DNA of 64,000 nt from assembly GCF_003115855.1 (NCBI RefSeq), contig NZ_KZ819079.1:62001-126000 (forward strand), written 5' to 3'. This DNA is from Brenneria corticis. Its GTDB lineage: Bacteria; Pseudomonadota; Gammaproteobacteria; Enterobacterales; Enterobacteriaceae. Positions 27,002 to 35,173 of the stretch are shown in pieces (within the stretch, counting starts at the first letter, position 1; every line of letters starts with the position of its first letter). Both the position numbers and the translations under genes were made by a program. The notes under the pieces are model-generated. The model had not been told where the DNA came from and ran no database searches. It saw nothing but the letters and a program-made list of their open reading frames with translations.

Positions 27002-28372
27002 CTAGCGCTGGTCCAGCGGCAGCCAGATAACCAGCCGCAGGCCGCCCAGCGGGCTATCTTCCGCTTTCACCCAGCCTTTATGCTGCGAGATCGCCGTTTC
27101 CACGATGGCCAGACCTAACCCGGTACCGCCCGACTCCCGATCGCGGGCTTCATCGGTGCGATAAAACGGACGGAAGATTTGCTCGCGATCTTCCGGGCTG
27201 ACGCCGGGGCCGTCATCGTCCACTTTGATGGTAATGCCCTGATTATCAACGGAGAAAGCGACTTCAATATGATGATGGGAATAACGCAGCGCATTGCGGA
27301 CAATATTTTCCAGCGCGCTGTCGAGCGCGGCGGGATTGCCATACAGCGTCCACGGCCCCGGCGGATAGGGCACCTCCAGCGTTTTCCCCATTTGCTCCGC
27401 TTCAAAACGGGCGTCATCCAGCACATCGCCCCACAGTTCGTCGGCGCGGATAAATTCGCGGGTGAGTTCGTTCTTATGCTGATTGCGCGACAGCACCAGC
27501 AGGTCATTAATCATGCCGTCCAGCCGCTGGGTCTCGGTTTCGATGCGGGCGAGCTCATGGCCTTCCCCCTGACGCCTGCGCAGCAATGCGGTGGCAAGCT
27601 GCAGACGGGTAAGCGGAGTGCGCAGTTCGTGTGAAATATCCGACAGCAGGCGTTGCTGGGCGGTGACCATGCGATCCAGCGCGCTGACCATCTGATTAAA
27701 ACTAACCCCCGTCGCCAGAAACTCCTGCGGTCCGGCCTCCAGCTCGGGGTGTTGACGCAGGCTGCCCCGCGCGACTTCGTCCGCCGCGTATTTCAGTTTA
27801 CGCGCCGGCTTGGCCAGGCTCCAGGCAAGCCATAACAACAAGGGTGAGCTGATCAGCATGGTGAAGATCAACAGCAGCAACGGCCGGTCGAACAACAGGT
27901 TGATAAAATCCGACTGTAAACTGCTCGCCGGGCGGATCAGGTAAAGCTGGTAGTTATCCTCGCCGTCGCGGATGGAAAACGGCCCCAGCAGCTCCACGCG
28001 GCCATATTTCTTTTTTTGCGGATGATCGGCGTTGTCGGACAGGCCGATAAAGTTGCGCACAATTTGCGTTTCGCTTTTCTGCGCGCCCAGCACCCGCCCT
28101 TCGCTGGTCACCAATAACAGCCGCTGCCCCGGCGGCGCCCATTTCTCAATCACCCAGAATAACCTCACCCACCAGCGCAAATCGTTGGCCGGGGTATTGG
28201 CCAGATCGGCCTCGATATGCTGCTCCAGCATGATGCCTTGCCGCTGCTCGCTTTCCAGCAACGCGGTGAGCTGGCGGGAATCGAGCTTCGGCACCATCAG
28301 CACCAGCATCAGCACCAGCGCCAGCGTCAGCCAGAAAATCGCGAAAATGCGCGCGGTCAGGCTATTAATCAT
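27002..28372 (-). CDS. cpxA: CpxA, envelope-stress sensor histidine kinase
   Basis: CpxA is the inner-membrane sensor kinase/phosphatase that detects misfolded envelope proteins and signals to CpxR. The 456-residue protein has TM1 at about 8-28, a periplasmic sensor domain to about 163, TM2, HAMP, the HisKA motif SDISHELRTPLTRLQLA (phospho-His near 248), and a catalytic domain with the N box, DDDGPGVSPEDREQIF and GGTGLGLAIVE. It overlaps cpxR by four bases. Confidence 0.97.
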   Translation of the reverse strand: MINSLTARIFAIFWLTLALVLMLVLMVPKLDSRQLTALLESEQRQGIMLEQHIEADLANTPANDLRWWVRLFWVIEKWAPPGQRLLLVTSEGRVLGAQKSETQIVRNFIGLSDNADHPQKKKYGRVELLGPFSIRDGEDNYQLYLIRPASSLQSDFINLLFDRPLLLLIFTMLISSPLLLWLAWSLAKPARKLKYAADEVARGSLRQHPELEAGPQEFLATGVSFNQMVSALDRMVTAQQRLLSDISHELRTPLTRLQLATALLRRRQGEGHELARIETETQRLDGMINDLLVLSRNQHKNELTREFIRADELWGDVLDDARFEAEQMGKTLEVPYPPGPWTLYGNPAALDSALENIVRNALRYSHHHIEVAFSVDNQGITIKVDDDGPGVSPEDREQIFRPFYRTDEARDRESGGTGLGLAIVETAISQHKGWVKAEDSPLGGLRLVIWLPLDQR

Positions 28373-29067
28373 GCAGCAGACACCATCAGGTAACCTCGTC
28401 CGCGTAATGTCTTAAACCACGGCAACCCGTCTTTGCGCTGCGGTAATTTGCGCCGCAGATTGGAGATATGCATATCAATGGCGCGGTCAAACGGCGTAAG
28501 GCGCTTGCCCAGCACCTCCTGACTCAGGTGCTCGCGCGAGACAACCTGACCCAGCCGCTGCGCCAGCAGATACAGCAGCGTAAATTCGGTGCCGGTCAGA
28601 TCCAGCACGGTTTCATCGAAGCTGGCTTCCTGCCGGCCCGGATTGAGCCGCAGACCGTCAACCTCCAGCGTGGGAGCGCTGGATTCGCCGGACTGTTGCT
28701 GATCCGTCCAGTTGGAGCGCCGCAGAATGGCGCGGATACGGGCCACCAGTTCGCGGTCGTTAAAGGGTTTCGGCAGATAATCGTCCGCGCCTAATTCCAG
28801 ACCCAGTACCCGGTCCAGCTCGCTGCCGCGGGCGGTTAACATGATCACCGGCGTCTGATGCTGCTGGCGCAACTCTTTTAAGGTATCGATACCGTTTTTC
28901 TTCGGCATCATCACATCCAGCAATAGCAGATCGATCGTGCTATCCAATACGTTTAACGCCTGCTCGCCGTCATAGGCGACAACGACGTTAAAACCTTCCA
29001 TTTCGAGCAATTCTTTTAATAAAGAGGTTAGCTCTCTATCGTCATCAACCAACAGGATCTTATTCAT
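28369..29067 (-). CDS. cpxR: CpxR, envelope-stress response regulator
   Basis: CpxR is the OmpR/PhoB-type regulator of envelope stress. The 232-residue protein has a receiver domain with the acidic pocket VDDDRE, phosphoacceptor D51 in LLLLDVMMPK and K in LPKPFND, followed by a winged helix ending LRRKLPQRKDG and TLRGRGYLM. It is divergent from cpxP; the shared intergenic region has a perfect CpxR box, so autoregulation is expected. Confidence 0.97.
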   Translation of the reverse strand: MNKILLVDDDRELTSLLKELLEMEGFNVVVAYDGEQALNVLDSTIDLLLLDVMMPKKNGIDTLKELRQQHQTPVIMLTARGSELDRVLGLELGADDYLPKPFNDRELVARIRAILRRSNWTDQQQSGESSAPTLEVDGLRLNPGRQEASFDETVLDLTGTEFTLLYLLAQRLGQVVSREHLSQEVLGKRLTPFDRAIDMHISNLRRKLPQRKDGLPWFKTLRGRGYLMVSAA

Positions 29068-29121
29068 GTTTTATCTACCTCCAGGGGCAAAATACGTCAT
29101 AGATTAGCGCTATTCCATGAC

Positions 29122-29136
29122 TTTACGTAGTTTTAC
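29122..29136 (-). promoter_or_regulatory. CpxR box in the cpxR-cpxP intergenic region
   Basis: TTTAC-GTAGT-TTTAC is the exact complement of the CpxR consensus GTAAA-N5-GTAAA. It lies 84 bases before the cpxP start and 55 bases before cpxR, the usual place for CpxR activation of cpxP. Confidence 0.9.
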
Positions 29137-29219
29137 ATCCTCTGACGCATGTTTGCAGCAAGACGATTAGACTGATGCTCATTGATTCACAGAACGGCAC
29201 GCCAATCGGGGAATTTTTG

Positions 29220-29717
29220 ATGCATCAAGTCACAACGTTATCTCTTGCCTCACTGCTGATGCTGAGCGCTTTCACCGCATTTGCAGCGGGTGTTGAGGGG
29301 ACGTCTGTGAATGGCTGTCAGGATGACTCAGCCATCAAACGAATTCCCGGTCAGCAGGGGATGTTTGACGGCGTGAAGTTAAGCGTTCAGCAACGTCAGC
29401 AGATGCGCGATTTGATGCATCAGGGCCGTCAGGACGCTCCGGCGTTTAATACCGAAGATATTGAAACCATGCATAAGCTGGTTATCGCCAACCGATTTGA
29501 TGAAGCCGCGGTTCGCGCTCAGATAACCAGGATGACGCAGGTACAGATTGAACGTCAGGTCCAGATGACCCGGGTGCGCAACCAGATGTATAACCTGCTG
29601 ACCAGCGAGCAGAAAGAAATTTTAGATCAGAAACACCAACAGCGCATGAAAGAGATGCAGCAGCAGATATCCCTGTTTAACCAGACGCCAAGTCAATTAC
29701 CGGGCGTGAACGAGTAG
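29220..29717 (+). CDS. cpxP: CpxP, periplasmic chaperone-like inhibitor of CpxA
   Basis: CpxP is a periplasmic adaptor that restrains CpxA and delivers misfolded proteins to DegP. The ATG at 29220 has GGGGA 7 bases upstream and gives 165 residues, close to E. coli (166); the earlier ATG at 29175 would add a non-signal tail. A signal peptide (MHQVTTLSLASLLMLSAFTA, cleaved near AFA) precedes two LTxxQ-type motifs, LSVQQRQQMRDLM and LTSEQKEIL, the family hallmark. The 3' UTR encodes the CpxQ small RNA. Confidence 0.95.
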   Translation: MHQVTTLSLASLLMLSAFTAFAAGVEGTSVNGCQDDSAIKRIPGQQGMFDGVKLSVQQRQQMRDLMHQGRQDAPAFNTEDIETMHKLVIANRFDEAAVRAQITRMTQVQIERQVQMTRVRNQMYNLLTSEQKEILDQKHQQRMKEMQQQISLFNQTPSQLPGVNE

Positions 29718-29765
29718 TAACCCCTAGCAGTGAGTGAGTAGTGTAGTTCGAGTAATAGATACCAA

Positions 29766-29824
29766 TTTCCTTGCCATAGACACCATCCCTGTCTTTTGCC
29801 CTCCATGACGGAGGGCTTTTTTTT
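29766..29824 (+). ncRNA. cpxQ: CpxQ small RNA (cpxP 3' UTR)
   Basis: The 59-base tail of the cpxP transcript begins TTTCCTTGCCATAGACACC, closely matching my recollection of the conserved 5' seed of the Salmonella/E. coli CpxQ RNA, and continues ATCCCTGTC. It ends in the terminator hairpin GCCCTCC/GGAGGGC with eight T. In Salmonella, CpxQ is cut from cpxP mRNA by RNase E, binds Hfq and represses envelope-protein messages. Conservation of the seed outside any reading frame supports the same RNA here. Confidence 0.88.
29798..29824 (+). terminator. Rho-independent terminator of cpxP/CpxQ
   Basis: A perfect 7-bp stem GCCCTCC (29798-29804) with GGAGGGC (29810-29816) around ATGAC is followed by TTTTTTTT. 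It also forms the 3' end of CpxQ. Confidence 0.95.
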
Positions 29825-29976
29825 GGCGGATTCCGGGGAAACCGTTTTAAAACAACCACCTATTAAGCGACTGCAAGCAACTGCAAGCGGTTAAAAAGTG
29901 GTCAAAAACGGGCCGTTTTCCGCTGGTGATTAGCGCTGGTTTATGGGGTACAGTTTACGCAATGCGGGACTTATTT

Positions 29977-30186
29977 TTATTTGCGATCTTCTTTCGCAGA
30001 AATTAGCCAGGACAGCCAGTAGAAAAAAACACCAGCAACGAAAACGAGCACTGGTGCTATCAGGCTCATAATTCCATCATTGGCAAAAATCGCAATAAAA
30101 ATACCGATTACCACAGCGATTATCACCACGGCTCCTGAAAGCTCAGATAAAACTTTCCTGACAAACTTAAAGATTTTCGATTTCAC
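29977..30186 (-). CDS. Small two-span membrane protein, unrecognised
   Basis: A GTG at 30186 (GGAG 10 bases upstream) would give 69 residues with a basic N-terminus (VKSKIFKFVRKVLSEL) and two hydrophobic spans (GAVVIIAVVIGIFIAIF and LIAPVLVFVAGVFFYWLSWL). A TTG at 30240 would lengthen it. The start overlaps the end of the upstream gene by 20 bases, so the two are likely co-translated. The base composition is less GC-rich than the flanks. The layout (larger Gly-rich hydrophobic protein, then small membrane protein) recalls effector-immunity or toxin-antitoxin pairs, but I do not recognise either family. Confidence 0.5.
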   Translation of the reverse strand: MKSKIFKFVRKVLSELSGAVVIIAVVIGIFIAIFANDGIMSLIAPVLVFVAGVFFYWLSWLISAKEDRK

Positions 30187-30808
30187 GCAACAACTGCTCC
30201 GTTTTAGCTGGATTTTTTCGAAGAGTATCACCAAGCTCAATAAAATTTTCTAACGGCTTCTCAAATAGAAAATAGAGCATATCAAAGTCATTAACATACA
30301 GGGCACGCCATAGCTCCGGGTTTTCCAGGCTTAGTCTTCTGGAAGCATCCGCCGCTCGGGAAAGAACGCCTTGAAGCACTACCCCGCCCACCAATGAACC
30401 AGTCCAAAGCCGCAAGGATAGTTTGGATATGGTTGTAGCCATCATTCCGCCAACAACTTTTGAACCGAGATAACCGGAAACTGCCAGTTGAGTAGCGGAT
30501 CGGGAAGCCATGGCAGTTGCTGAGCCGATAAGCTTATCAGAGATTCTTTTTAGCGCGGAGTCAGGCAGATTTGAAAGCGCATTGTTGATGATCAGGTCAG
30601 CGACCTGTTTCAAAACGGCTTGGTTTTTGAAGAGCCTGACTAGTGTCCGGTAGAATCGCGCATCATCGTTAAAGTTACGGCGCTGAATATTTCTGCCACC
30701 ATCGGACAGACTGAGATCCTGGAATGTCCTTTCAAGACCCAGGTAAAAATCCATAGGTAGCGATGCAATACCATCAGCGACCGATATCGCTAGGGTTTTA
30801 GCGTCCAT
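30167..30808 (-). CDS. Hypothetical protein with a Gly/Ala-rich hydrophobic hairpin
   Basis: The ATG at 30808 has GGGGA about 5 bases upstream and gives 213 residues. The N-terminal half is amphipathic and helical (LPMDFYLGLERTFQDLSL, then an Asn/Asp-rich stretch). The middle, about residues 100-160, is Gly/Ala-rich and hydrophobic (LAVSGYLGSKVVGGMMATTI, WTGSLVGGVVLQGVL) and could insert in a membrane. The C-terminus is charged. No known domain was recognised. With its small membrane-protein neighbour it forms a two-gene, AT-richer insertion between cpxP and a flavoprotein gene. Confidence 0.6.
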   Translation of the reverse strand: MDAKTLAISVADGIASLPMDFYLGLERTFQDLSLSDGGRNIQRRNFNDDARFYRTLVRLFKNQAVLKQVADLIINNALSNLPDSALKRISDKLIGSATAMASRSATQLAVSGYLGSKVVGGMMATTISKLSLRLWTGSLVGGVVLQGVLSRAADASRRLSLENPELWRALYVNDFDMLYFLFEKPLENFIELGDTLRKNPAKTEQLLREIENL

Positions 30809-30951
30809 ACATCCCCAAGTGGTTTCAATCAGAATCCTAAGAATATAGCAAGATTGGTTGAATAATGTACAACTTCTTGCTGTTGGAGCCTTGGATAACA
30901 GGGCTCGCAAAAGTGCGGATGATGTGTAGATATTACCTGAGAAAAATCGAT

Positions 30952-30975
30952 CGCCATCCCTGCCTTTTGCCCGCC
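30952..30975 (+). repeat. Imperfect direct repeat of the CpxQ terminator-proximal region
   Basis: Bases 30952-30975 match 29781-29804 inside CpxQ at 21 of 24 positions (CATCCCTGyCTTTTGCCC core). The copy lacks the hairpin's right arm. The two copies bracket the two unrecognised genes, as expected if that segment was inserted at or near the cpxP terminator. Confidence 0.55.
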
Positions 30976-31076
30976 GCAGTTGGCTGACATATTAAATAAT
31001 GGCGTCAAGCGGCACGAATCCGCAATAGCCGACATCGCCGTTTGGCGGCCGCCGGCAGGCGGCCTGCCTTTCACGC

Positions 31077-32612
31077 TCAGGCGGTAAGCGCGGCGTTTTT
31101 CCCGGCGATGCGGCCGAAAACAATGCAGTCCGTCATGGCGACGCTGCCGAGCCTGACCGCGCCGTGCACGCCGCCGACGGTTTCGCCGGCGGCATACAGG
31201 CCGGGGATAGGCTTGAGATCGAAGCCGATTACCTGGGCATCCTTGTTGATCGCCAGCCCGCCCATGGTGTGGTGCACCCGCGGCCACAGGCGCGCGGCGT
31301 AAAACGGCGGCGTGACGTTAGGCGCGGCATCCTTGAAGATCATACAGCCAAGGTCCGGATCCTCTTCATTACGCTGCTCGATAAACGAATTCCAGCGTTT
31401 CACCTGTTCGGTAAATGCCGCTACCGGCATCTGATAGGCCTGCGCCAGCTCTTCCAGGGTGTTGAACATTTTTAACGATCCGTTTTTCAACGCGCCCTCC
31501 CGCTGCCCCGGATCGACCATGTTCATGGTATTGGTTTTATCGGCGATAATCACCGCCGGATGACCCAGCAGGATAATCGCATCGGCGCGTTCCTTACGGT
31601 TGCCCGTCTCTTTGAAGAAGCGTTTTCCGCTGGCGGGATCAACCATCAGCCCGTAGCCGACGATACGCTCCACAAACTGCGGGACATAGCCGAACCCCTG
31701 TTCGTCGGGGCTGGTCCAGGGCCCCAGTTGGATCCAGTCCATCTGCGTATCCAGCGCGCCCACCATGCAGGCCGCCATAATCGCTTCGCCGGTGGCCCCC
31801 GGATGATTGGTGGAGGTGAACTCCTCGGTCAGTCTGGGATCATACATCTGGCGTAACGCCACCCCTTGAGAAAATCCGCCGGATGCCAGCACCACGCCCT
31901 TGACGGCGCGGATATAGGCGATATCGCCGGAGTCCTCGTCCGGAAATTTGTAGCGCCGTCTGACCTCGGCCCCGATTACCCTGCCGTCCGGATCGACGAT
32001 CAGGCGCAGCAGTTTGGTGCGCTGTTCAATCACCGCGCCCAGCTCCCTGGCCTTCTGCTGCTGTTTCATAATCAGGCCCGAGCCGGAACGCTGCGCCAGC
32101 TGGTGCGCGCGCTTCACGGAATGGCCGCCGTGGTAGTTGACGACGTTAAACTCCGCGCCGATACTCTGCGCCCATTCGAGGGCTTCCACCGAATGTTCAG
32201 CCACGGTTTTGGCCAGTTCCGGATAGTTGAGCCAGCTGCCCGCTTTCATCATGTCCTGATACATCAGCTCCGGCGAATCCTGGATGCCCGCTTCCTTCTG
32301 CATTTTGGAGCCCGCGGCGGCCAGATCCCCGCCGTTAAGCACGGAATTGCCCCCCAGCAGCGGCATTTTGTCAATAATCAGTACGCCTGCCTTGGCGTTA
32401 CGCGCTTCAATCGCGGCGGCCAGCCCGGCGAACCCGGTGCCGACAATCAGCACGTCCACCGTGGTGTCCCACTTCTGCGGTATCGGCACCGGGCCGGGCA
32501 CCGCCTGCGCCGGTCGGGATAACGCCATGCCCCCCAGCGCGCCGATGACGGCGCCGGTCGATTTCAGAAAATGACGGCGGCTCTGCGGATCGGATATTGG
32601 TTTTTTGCTCAT
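31077..32612 (-). CDS. Tat-exported FAD-dependent flavoprotein, fumarate reductase/urocanate reductase-like
   Basis: The 511-residue protein starts with a twin-arginine signal (SRRHFLKSTGAVIG, cut near AQA), so it should be exported folded with its FAD. The FAD dinucleotide motif VDVLIVGTGFAGLAAAIEA begins at about residue 52, and the FRD/SdhA-like capping and C-terminal motifs follow (VHHTMGGLAINKDAQVIG, GLYAAGETVGGVHG). No heme-binding CXXCH is present, so an electron donor must be separate. Family members reduce fumarate, urocanate or related enoates during anaerobic respiration; the substrate here is not determined. GGAG is placed before the ATG. Confidence 0.85.
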   Translation of the reverse strand: MSKKPISDPQSRRHFLKSTGAVIGALGGMALSRPAQAVPGPVPIPQKWDTTVDVLIVGTGFAGLAAAIEARNAKAGVLIIDKMPLLGGNSVLNGGDLAAAGSKMQKEAGIQDSPELMYQDMMKAGSWLNYPELAKTVAEHSVEALEWAQSIGAEFNVVNYHGGHSVKRAHQLAQRSGSGLIMKQQQKARELGAVIEQRTKLLRLIVDPDGRVIGAEVRRRYKFPDEDSGDIAYIRAVKGVVLASGGFSQGVALRQMYDPRLTEEFTSTNHPGATGEAIMAACMVGALDTQMDWIQLGPWTSPDEQGFGYVPQFVERIVGYGLMVDPASGKRFFKETGNRKERADAIILLGHPAVIIADKTNTMNMVDPGQREGALKNGSLKMFNTLEELAQAYQMPVAAFTEQVKRWNSFIEQRNEEDPDLGCMIFKDAAPNVTPPFYAARLWPRVHHTMGGLAINKDAQVIGFDLKPIPGLYAAGETVGGVHGAVRLGSVAMTDCIVFGRIAGKNAALTA

Positions 32613-32943
32613 TGAATTATCTCCATGTTCAAAAACGGTAAATCACGATAAAAAAATACGCTGGATAATTCGTCGGATGACCTGGATAAAACCACTGCGT
32701 TTCATCATTGTTGGCATTGGAATATTTCATAGGCGGGTGATGAAATACGCGCCGGCAGGTGAATTATTGAACGGCTCAGCACCTGCCGATATTTCAACAC
32801 AAAACACAGGGATTTAAACGTGAGTCCACTCTCACTGCGGTGATTGACCCAGCAAAGCCGAGGTAATTCGGCGATTGCCGTAACATTCTCATATTGTTGG
32901 TTATAATCAATCTCACAGAAACCCTGACCGCAGGAGAAGATCA
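32613..32943. other. Divergent intergenic region, flavoprotein/yhjD
   Basis: This 331-base AT-rich stretch lies between two divergent genes and must hold both promoters. Short open frames in it have no ribosome site or recognisable protein. I see no clear operator, except that GCAGGAGA precedes yhjD. Confidence 0.5.
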
Positions 32944-33948
32944 ATGCCAGTACCGGCAGACCCGGAACATCATTCTCATCCGGCCCAGACAGAAGATAAA
33001 CCGGCACCGCCACGCACCCTTGTGACCCGGACCAAACGGTGGGTGCAACGTTTTCAGGCCATTCCCAGCGTGGCGCACGTGATCCGTGCGGGCGAACGCT
33101 TTAACGACCGGATGGGCAATCAGTTTGGCGCGGCGATCACCTATTTTTCCTTTCTGTCGCTGATACCGATACTCATGGTCTCCTTTGCCGCGGTGGGTTT
33201 TGTGCTGGCCTCCAACCCGGACCTGCTGACCGAGTTGATTAACCGCATCGTCAACAGCATCAGCGATCCCAATCTGGCGAATACGCTGAAAAATACGGTG
33301 AATACCGCCATTCAGCAACGTACCACCGTCGGGATCACCGGGTTGCTTATCGCCCTTTATTCCGGCATCAGTTGGATGGGGAATTTACGCGAGGCCATCC
33401 GCGCGCAGTCGCGCGACGTCTGGGAGCGCAACCCGCAGGATGAGGAGAAGATTTATTTTCAATATACGCGGGACTTTCTGTCTCTCACCGGGCTGATGGT
33501 GGCGCTGGTCGTGACGCTGTTCCTGACATCCGTCGCCGGCACGGCGCAGGATATTATCGTCAATGCGCTGGGATTGGGGGGCATTGAATGGCTGCGCCCC
33601 GCGCTGACCCTGATCGCCCTGTCGATCTCCATTTTCGCCAACTACCTTTTGTTTTTATGGATCTTCTTTGTGCTGCCGCGGCATAAGCCCAAACGTAAGG
33701 CGCTGTTCCGCGGCACCTTGATCGCCGCCATCGGTTTCGAAGCCATTAAATTCGCCATGACCGTCGCGCTGCCTAAACTGGCGAGCTCCCCTTCCGGAGC
33801 CGCTTTCGGTTCCGTTATCGGTCTGATGGCATTTTTCTATCTGTTCGCCCGGCTGACGCTATTCTGCGCCGCCTGGATTGCCACCGCCAATTATAAAGGC
33901 GATACCTCGACGGACCGTAATCAACGGCAGGACAAGGCGCCGAAATAG
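32944..33948 (+). CDS. yhjD: YhjD, inner-membrane protein (YihY/BrkB family)
   Basis: This inner-membrane protein of the YihY/BrkB family corresponds to E. coli YhjD. An altered form of YhjD rescues cells lacking Kdo on lipid A, so a lipid or LPS-precursor transport role has been proposed. The 334-residue protein has RFNDRMGNQFGAAITYFSFLS (about 55-75), LYSGISWMGNLREAIRAQSRD and six or so membrane spans, ending in a charged tail. It lies next to kdgK and yhjJ, as in the E. coli yhj region. Confidence 0.9.
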   Translation: MPVPADPEHHSHPAQTEDKPAPPRTLVTRTKRWVQRFQAIPSVAHVIRAGERFNDRMGNQFGAAITYFSFLSLIPILMVSFAAVGFVLASNPDLLTELINRIVNSISDPNLANTLKNTVNTAIQQRTTVGITGLLIALYSGISWMGNLREAIRAQSRDVWERNPQDEEKIYFQYTRDFLSLTGLMVALVVTLFLTSVAGTAQDIIVNALGLGGIEWLRPALTLIALSISIFANYLLFLWIFFVLPRHKPKRKALFRGTLIAAIGFEAIKFAMTVALPKLASSPSGAAFGSVIGLMAFFYLFARLTLFCAAWIATANYKGDTSTDRNQRQDKAPK

Positions 33949-33992
33949 CGCGCCGGCGATAGGCGTCCGGCAGATTTCATCGATTGGCAAAA

Positions 33993-34022
33993 GGGATCGG
34001 AAAGCGTCGGTTTTCCGATCCC
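33993..34022 (+). terminator. Hairpin after yhjD
   Basis: GGGATCGGAAA (33993-34003) pairs perfectly over 11 bp with TTTCCGATCCC (34012-34022). The T tract is on the minus-strand side (CTTTTG), so termination toward kdgK may rely on the stem alone. Confidence 0.6.
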
Positions 34023-34032
34023 TGTCATGAAA

Positions 34033-34053
34033 AAAATAAAACAGCATTTCAAG
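34033..34053 (+). promoter_or_regulatory. KdgR-like operator upstream of kdgK
   Basis: AATAAA-ACAGCA-TTTCAAG at 34035-34053 fits the KdgR consensus (GAAA-N6-TTTCA core, here TAAA-N6-TTTCA). KdgR represses pectin and hexuronate catabolism, including kdgK, in soft-rot enterobacteria. Placement about 90 bases before the start is consistent with control of kdgK. Confidence 0.55.
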
Positions 34054-34141
34054 ACTATTGACTCAGCGTCTCGTTATGTTGAGACTGAGGGTAACTTCCG
34101 CATGTTACCGACGTCTTCTTTTTTCAAACAGGCCAGCAGTG

Positions 34142-35074
34142 ATGACAACCAATAACATTGCCGTAATCGGCGAATGCATGATCGAACTGTCGCAAAAAGG
34201 TACGGATCTTAACCGCGGCTTTGGCGGCGATACGCTGAATACCGCCGTGTATATTGCGCGCCAGGTCAGGCCCGAGGCATTGGGCGTGCACTACGTTACC
34301 GCGCTCGGCACCGATAGCTTCAGTGAAGAGATGATTGCCGCGTGGCAAAAAGAGGGGGTAAAAACCGATCTTACCCAGCGGCTGGAAAATAAACTGCCCG
34401 GTTTATATTTTATCGAAACCGACGGCGGCGGCGAGCGCAGGTTCTACTACTGGCGCAACGATGCCGCCGCCCGTTACTGGCTGGACAGCGCCGACGCCGA
34501 AAAAATCTGCCGGCGTCTGGCGCGGTTTGAGTATCTCTATCTGAGCGGCATCAGCCTGGCGATCCTCAATAGCGCAAGCCGCCAGCGCCTTTTAGCCTTA
34601 TTGCGCGCCTGCCGCGCCAACGGCGGTAAGGTTATTTTCGACAACAACTATCGTCCACGCCTGTGGCAAAGCCGGGAAGAGGCGCAGCAAGCCTATACCG
34701 ACCAGTTGTCCTGCACTGATATCGCCTTCCTGACGCTGGATGATGAAGATATGCTGTGGGGAACCCAGCCCGTCGGCGCCGTGCTTGAACGCACACACGG
34801 TTTAGGCGTAGCGGAAATCGTGATCAAGCGCGGCGCCGACGCCTGCCTCGTTTCACAGCGGGGAGAGGAATTGATCGACGTTCCCGCCGTGAAGCTGCCG
34901 CAAGAGAAAGTGGTCGATACCACCGCCGCGGGCGACTCTTTCAGCGCCGGGTATCTGGCGGTGCGTCTGAACGGCGGCGACGCGCGGGAAGCCGCGCTGC
35001 GCGGCCACCTGACCGCCAGCACGGTTATCCAGCATCGCGGGGCGATTATCCCGCCGGAAGCGATGCCGGGCTGA
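34142..35074 (+). CDS. kdgK: KdgK, 2-dehydro-3-deoxygluconokinase
   Basis: KdgK phosphorylates 2-keto-3-deoxygluconate to KDPG, the entry to the Entner-Doudoroff aldolase step from hexuronates. The ATG at 34142 gives NNIAVIGECMIELSQKG, as in E. coli; the longer frame from 34058 is not supported. The 310-residue PfkB-fold protein has GFGGDTLNTAVYIARQ (about 30) and the catalytic signature DTTAAGDSFSAGYLAVR (about 260, with Asp as base). It would consume the product of UxaA, encoded at 61999-63489. Confidence 0.96.
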   Translation: MTTNNIAVIGECMIELSQKGTDLNRGFGGDTLNTAVYIARQVRPEALGVHYVTALGTDSFSEEMIAAWQKEGVKTDLTQRLENKLPGLYFIETDGGGERRFYYWRNDAAARYWLDSADAEKICRRLARFEYLYLSGISLAILNSASRQRLLALLRACRANGGKVIFDNNYRPRLWQSREEAQQAYTDQLSCTDIAFLTLDDEDMLWGTQPVGAVLERTHGLGVAEIVIKRGADACLVSQRGEELIDVPAVKLPQEKVVDTTAAGDSFSAGYLAVRLNGGDAREAALRGHLTASTVIQHRGAIIPPEAMPG

Positions 35075-35144
35075 GGTTGCTGACAAAGTCGCCTGTAAGC
35101 CGGAGATACCCGGGCCTACCGTACNAGGTTTTGTCAATGGTCTG

Positions 35145-35162
35145 AGGCCGTTTACGCGGCCT
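35145..35162. terminator. Small hairpin between convergent kdgK and yhjJ
   Basis: AGGCCG (35145-35150) pairs with CGGCCT (35157-35162) around TTTACG. It has a weak stem and no clear T tract. An undetermined base (n) lies 20 bases upstream at 35125. Confidence 0.4.
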
Positions 35163-35173
35163 GTCCTCCGAGA

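Noticed and set aside
32605..32817. 70-codon open frame between the Tat flavoprotein and yhjD
   Set aside because: It begins inside the flavoprotein leader, has no ribosome site or known family, and lies in AT-rich promoter DNA.
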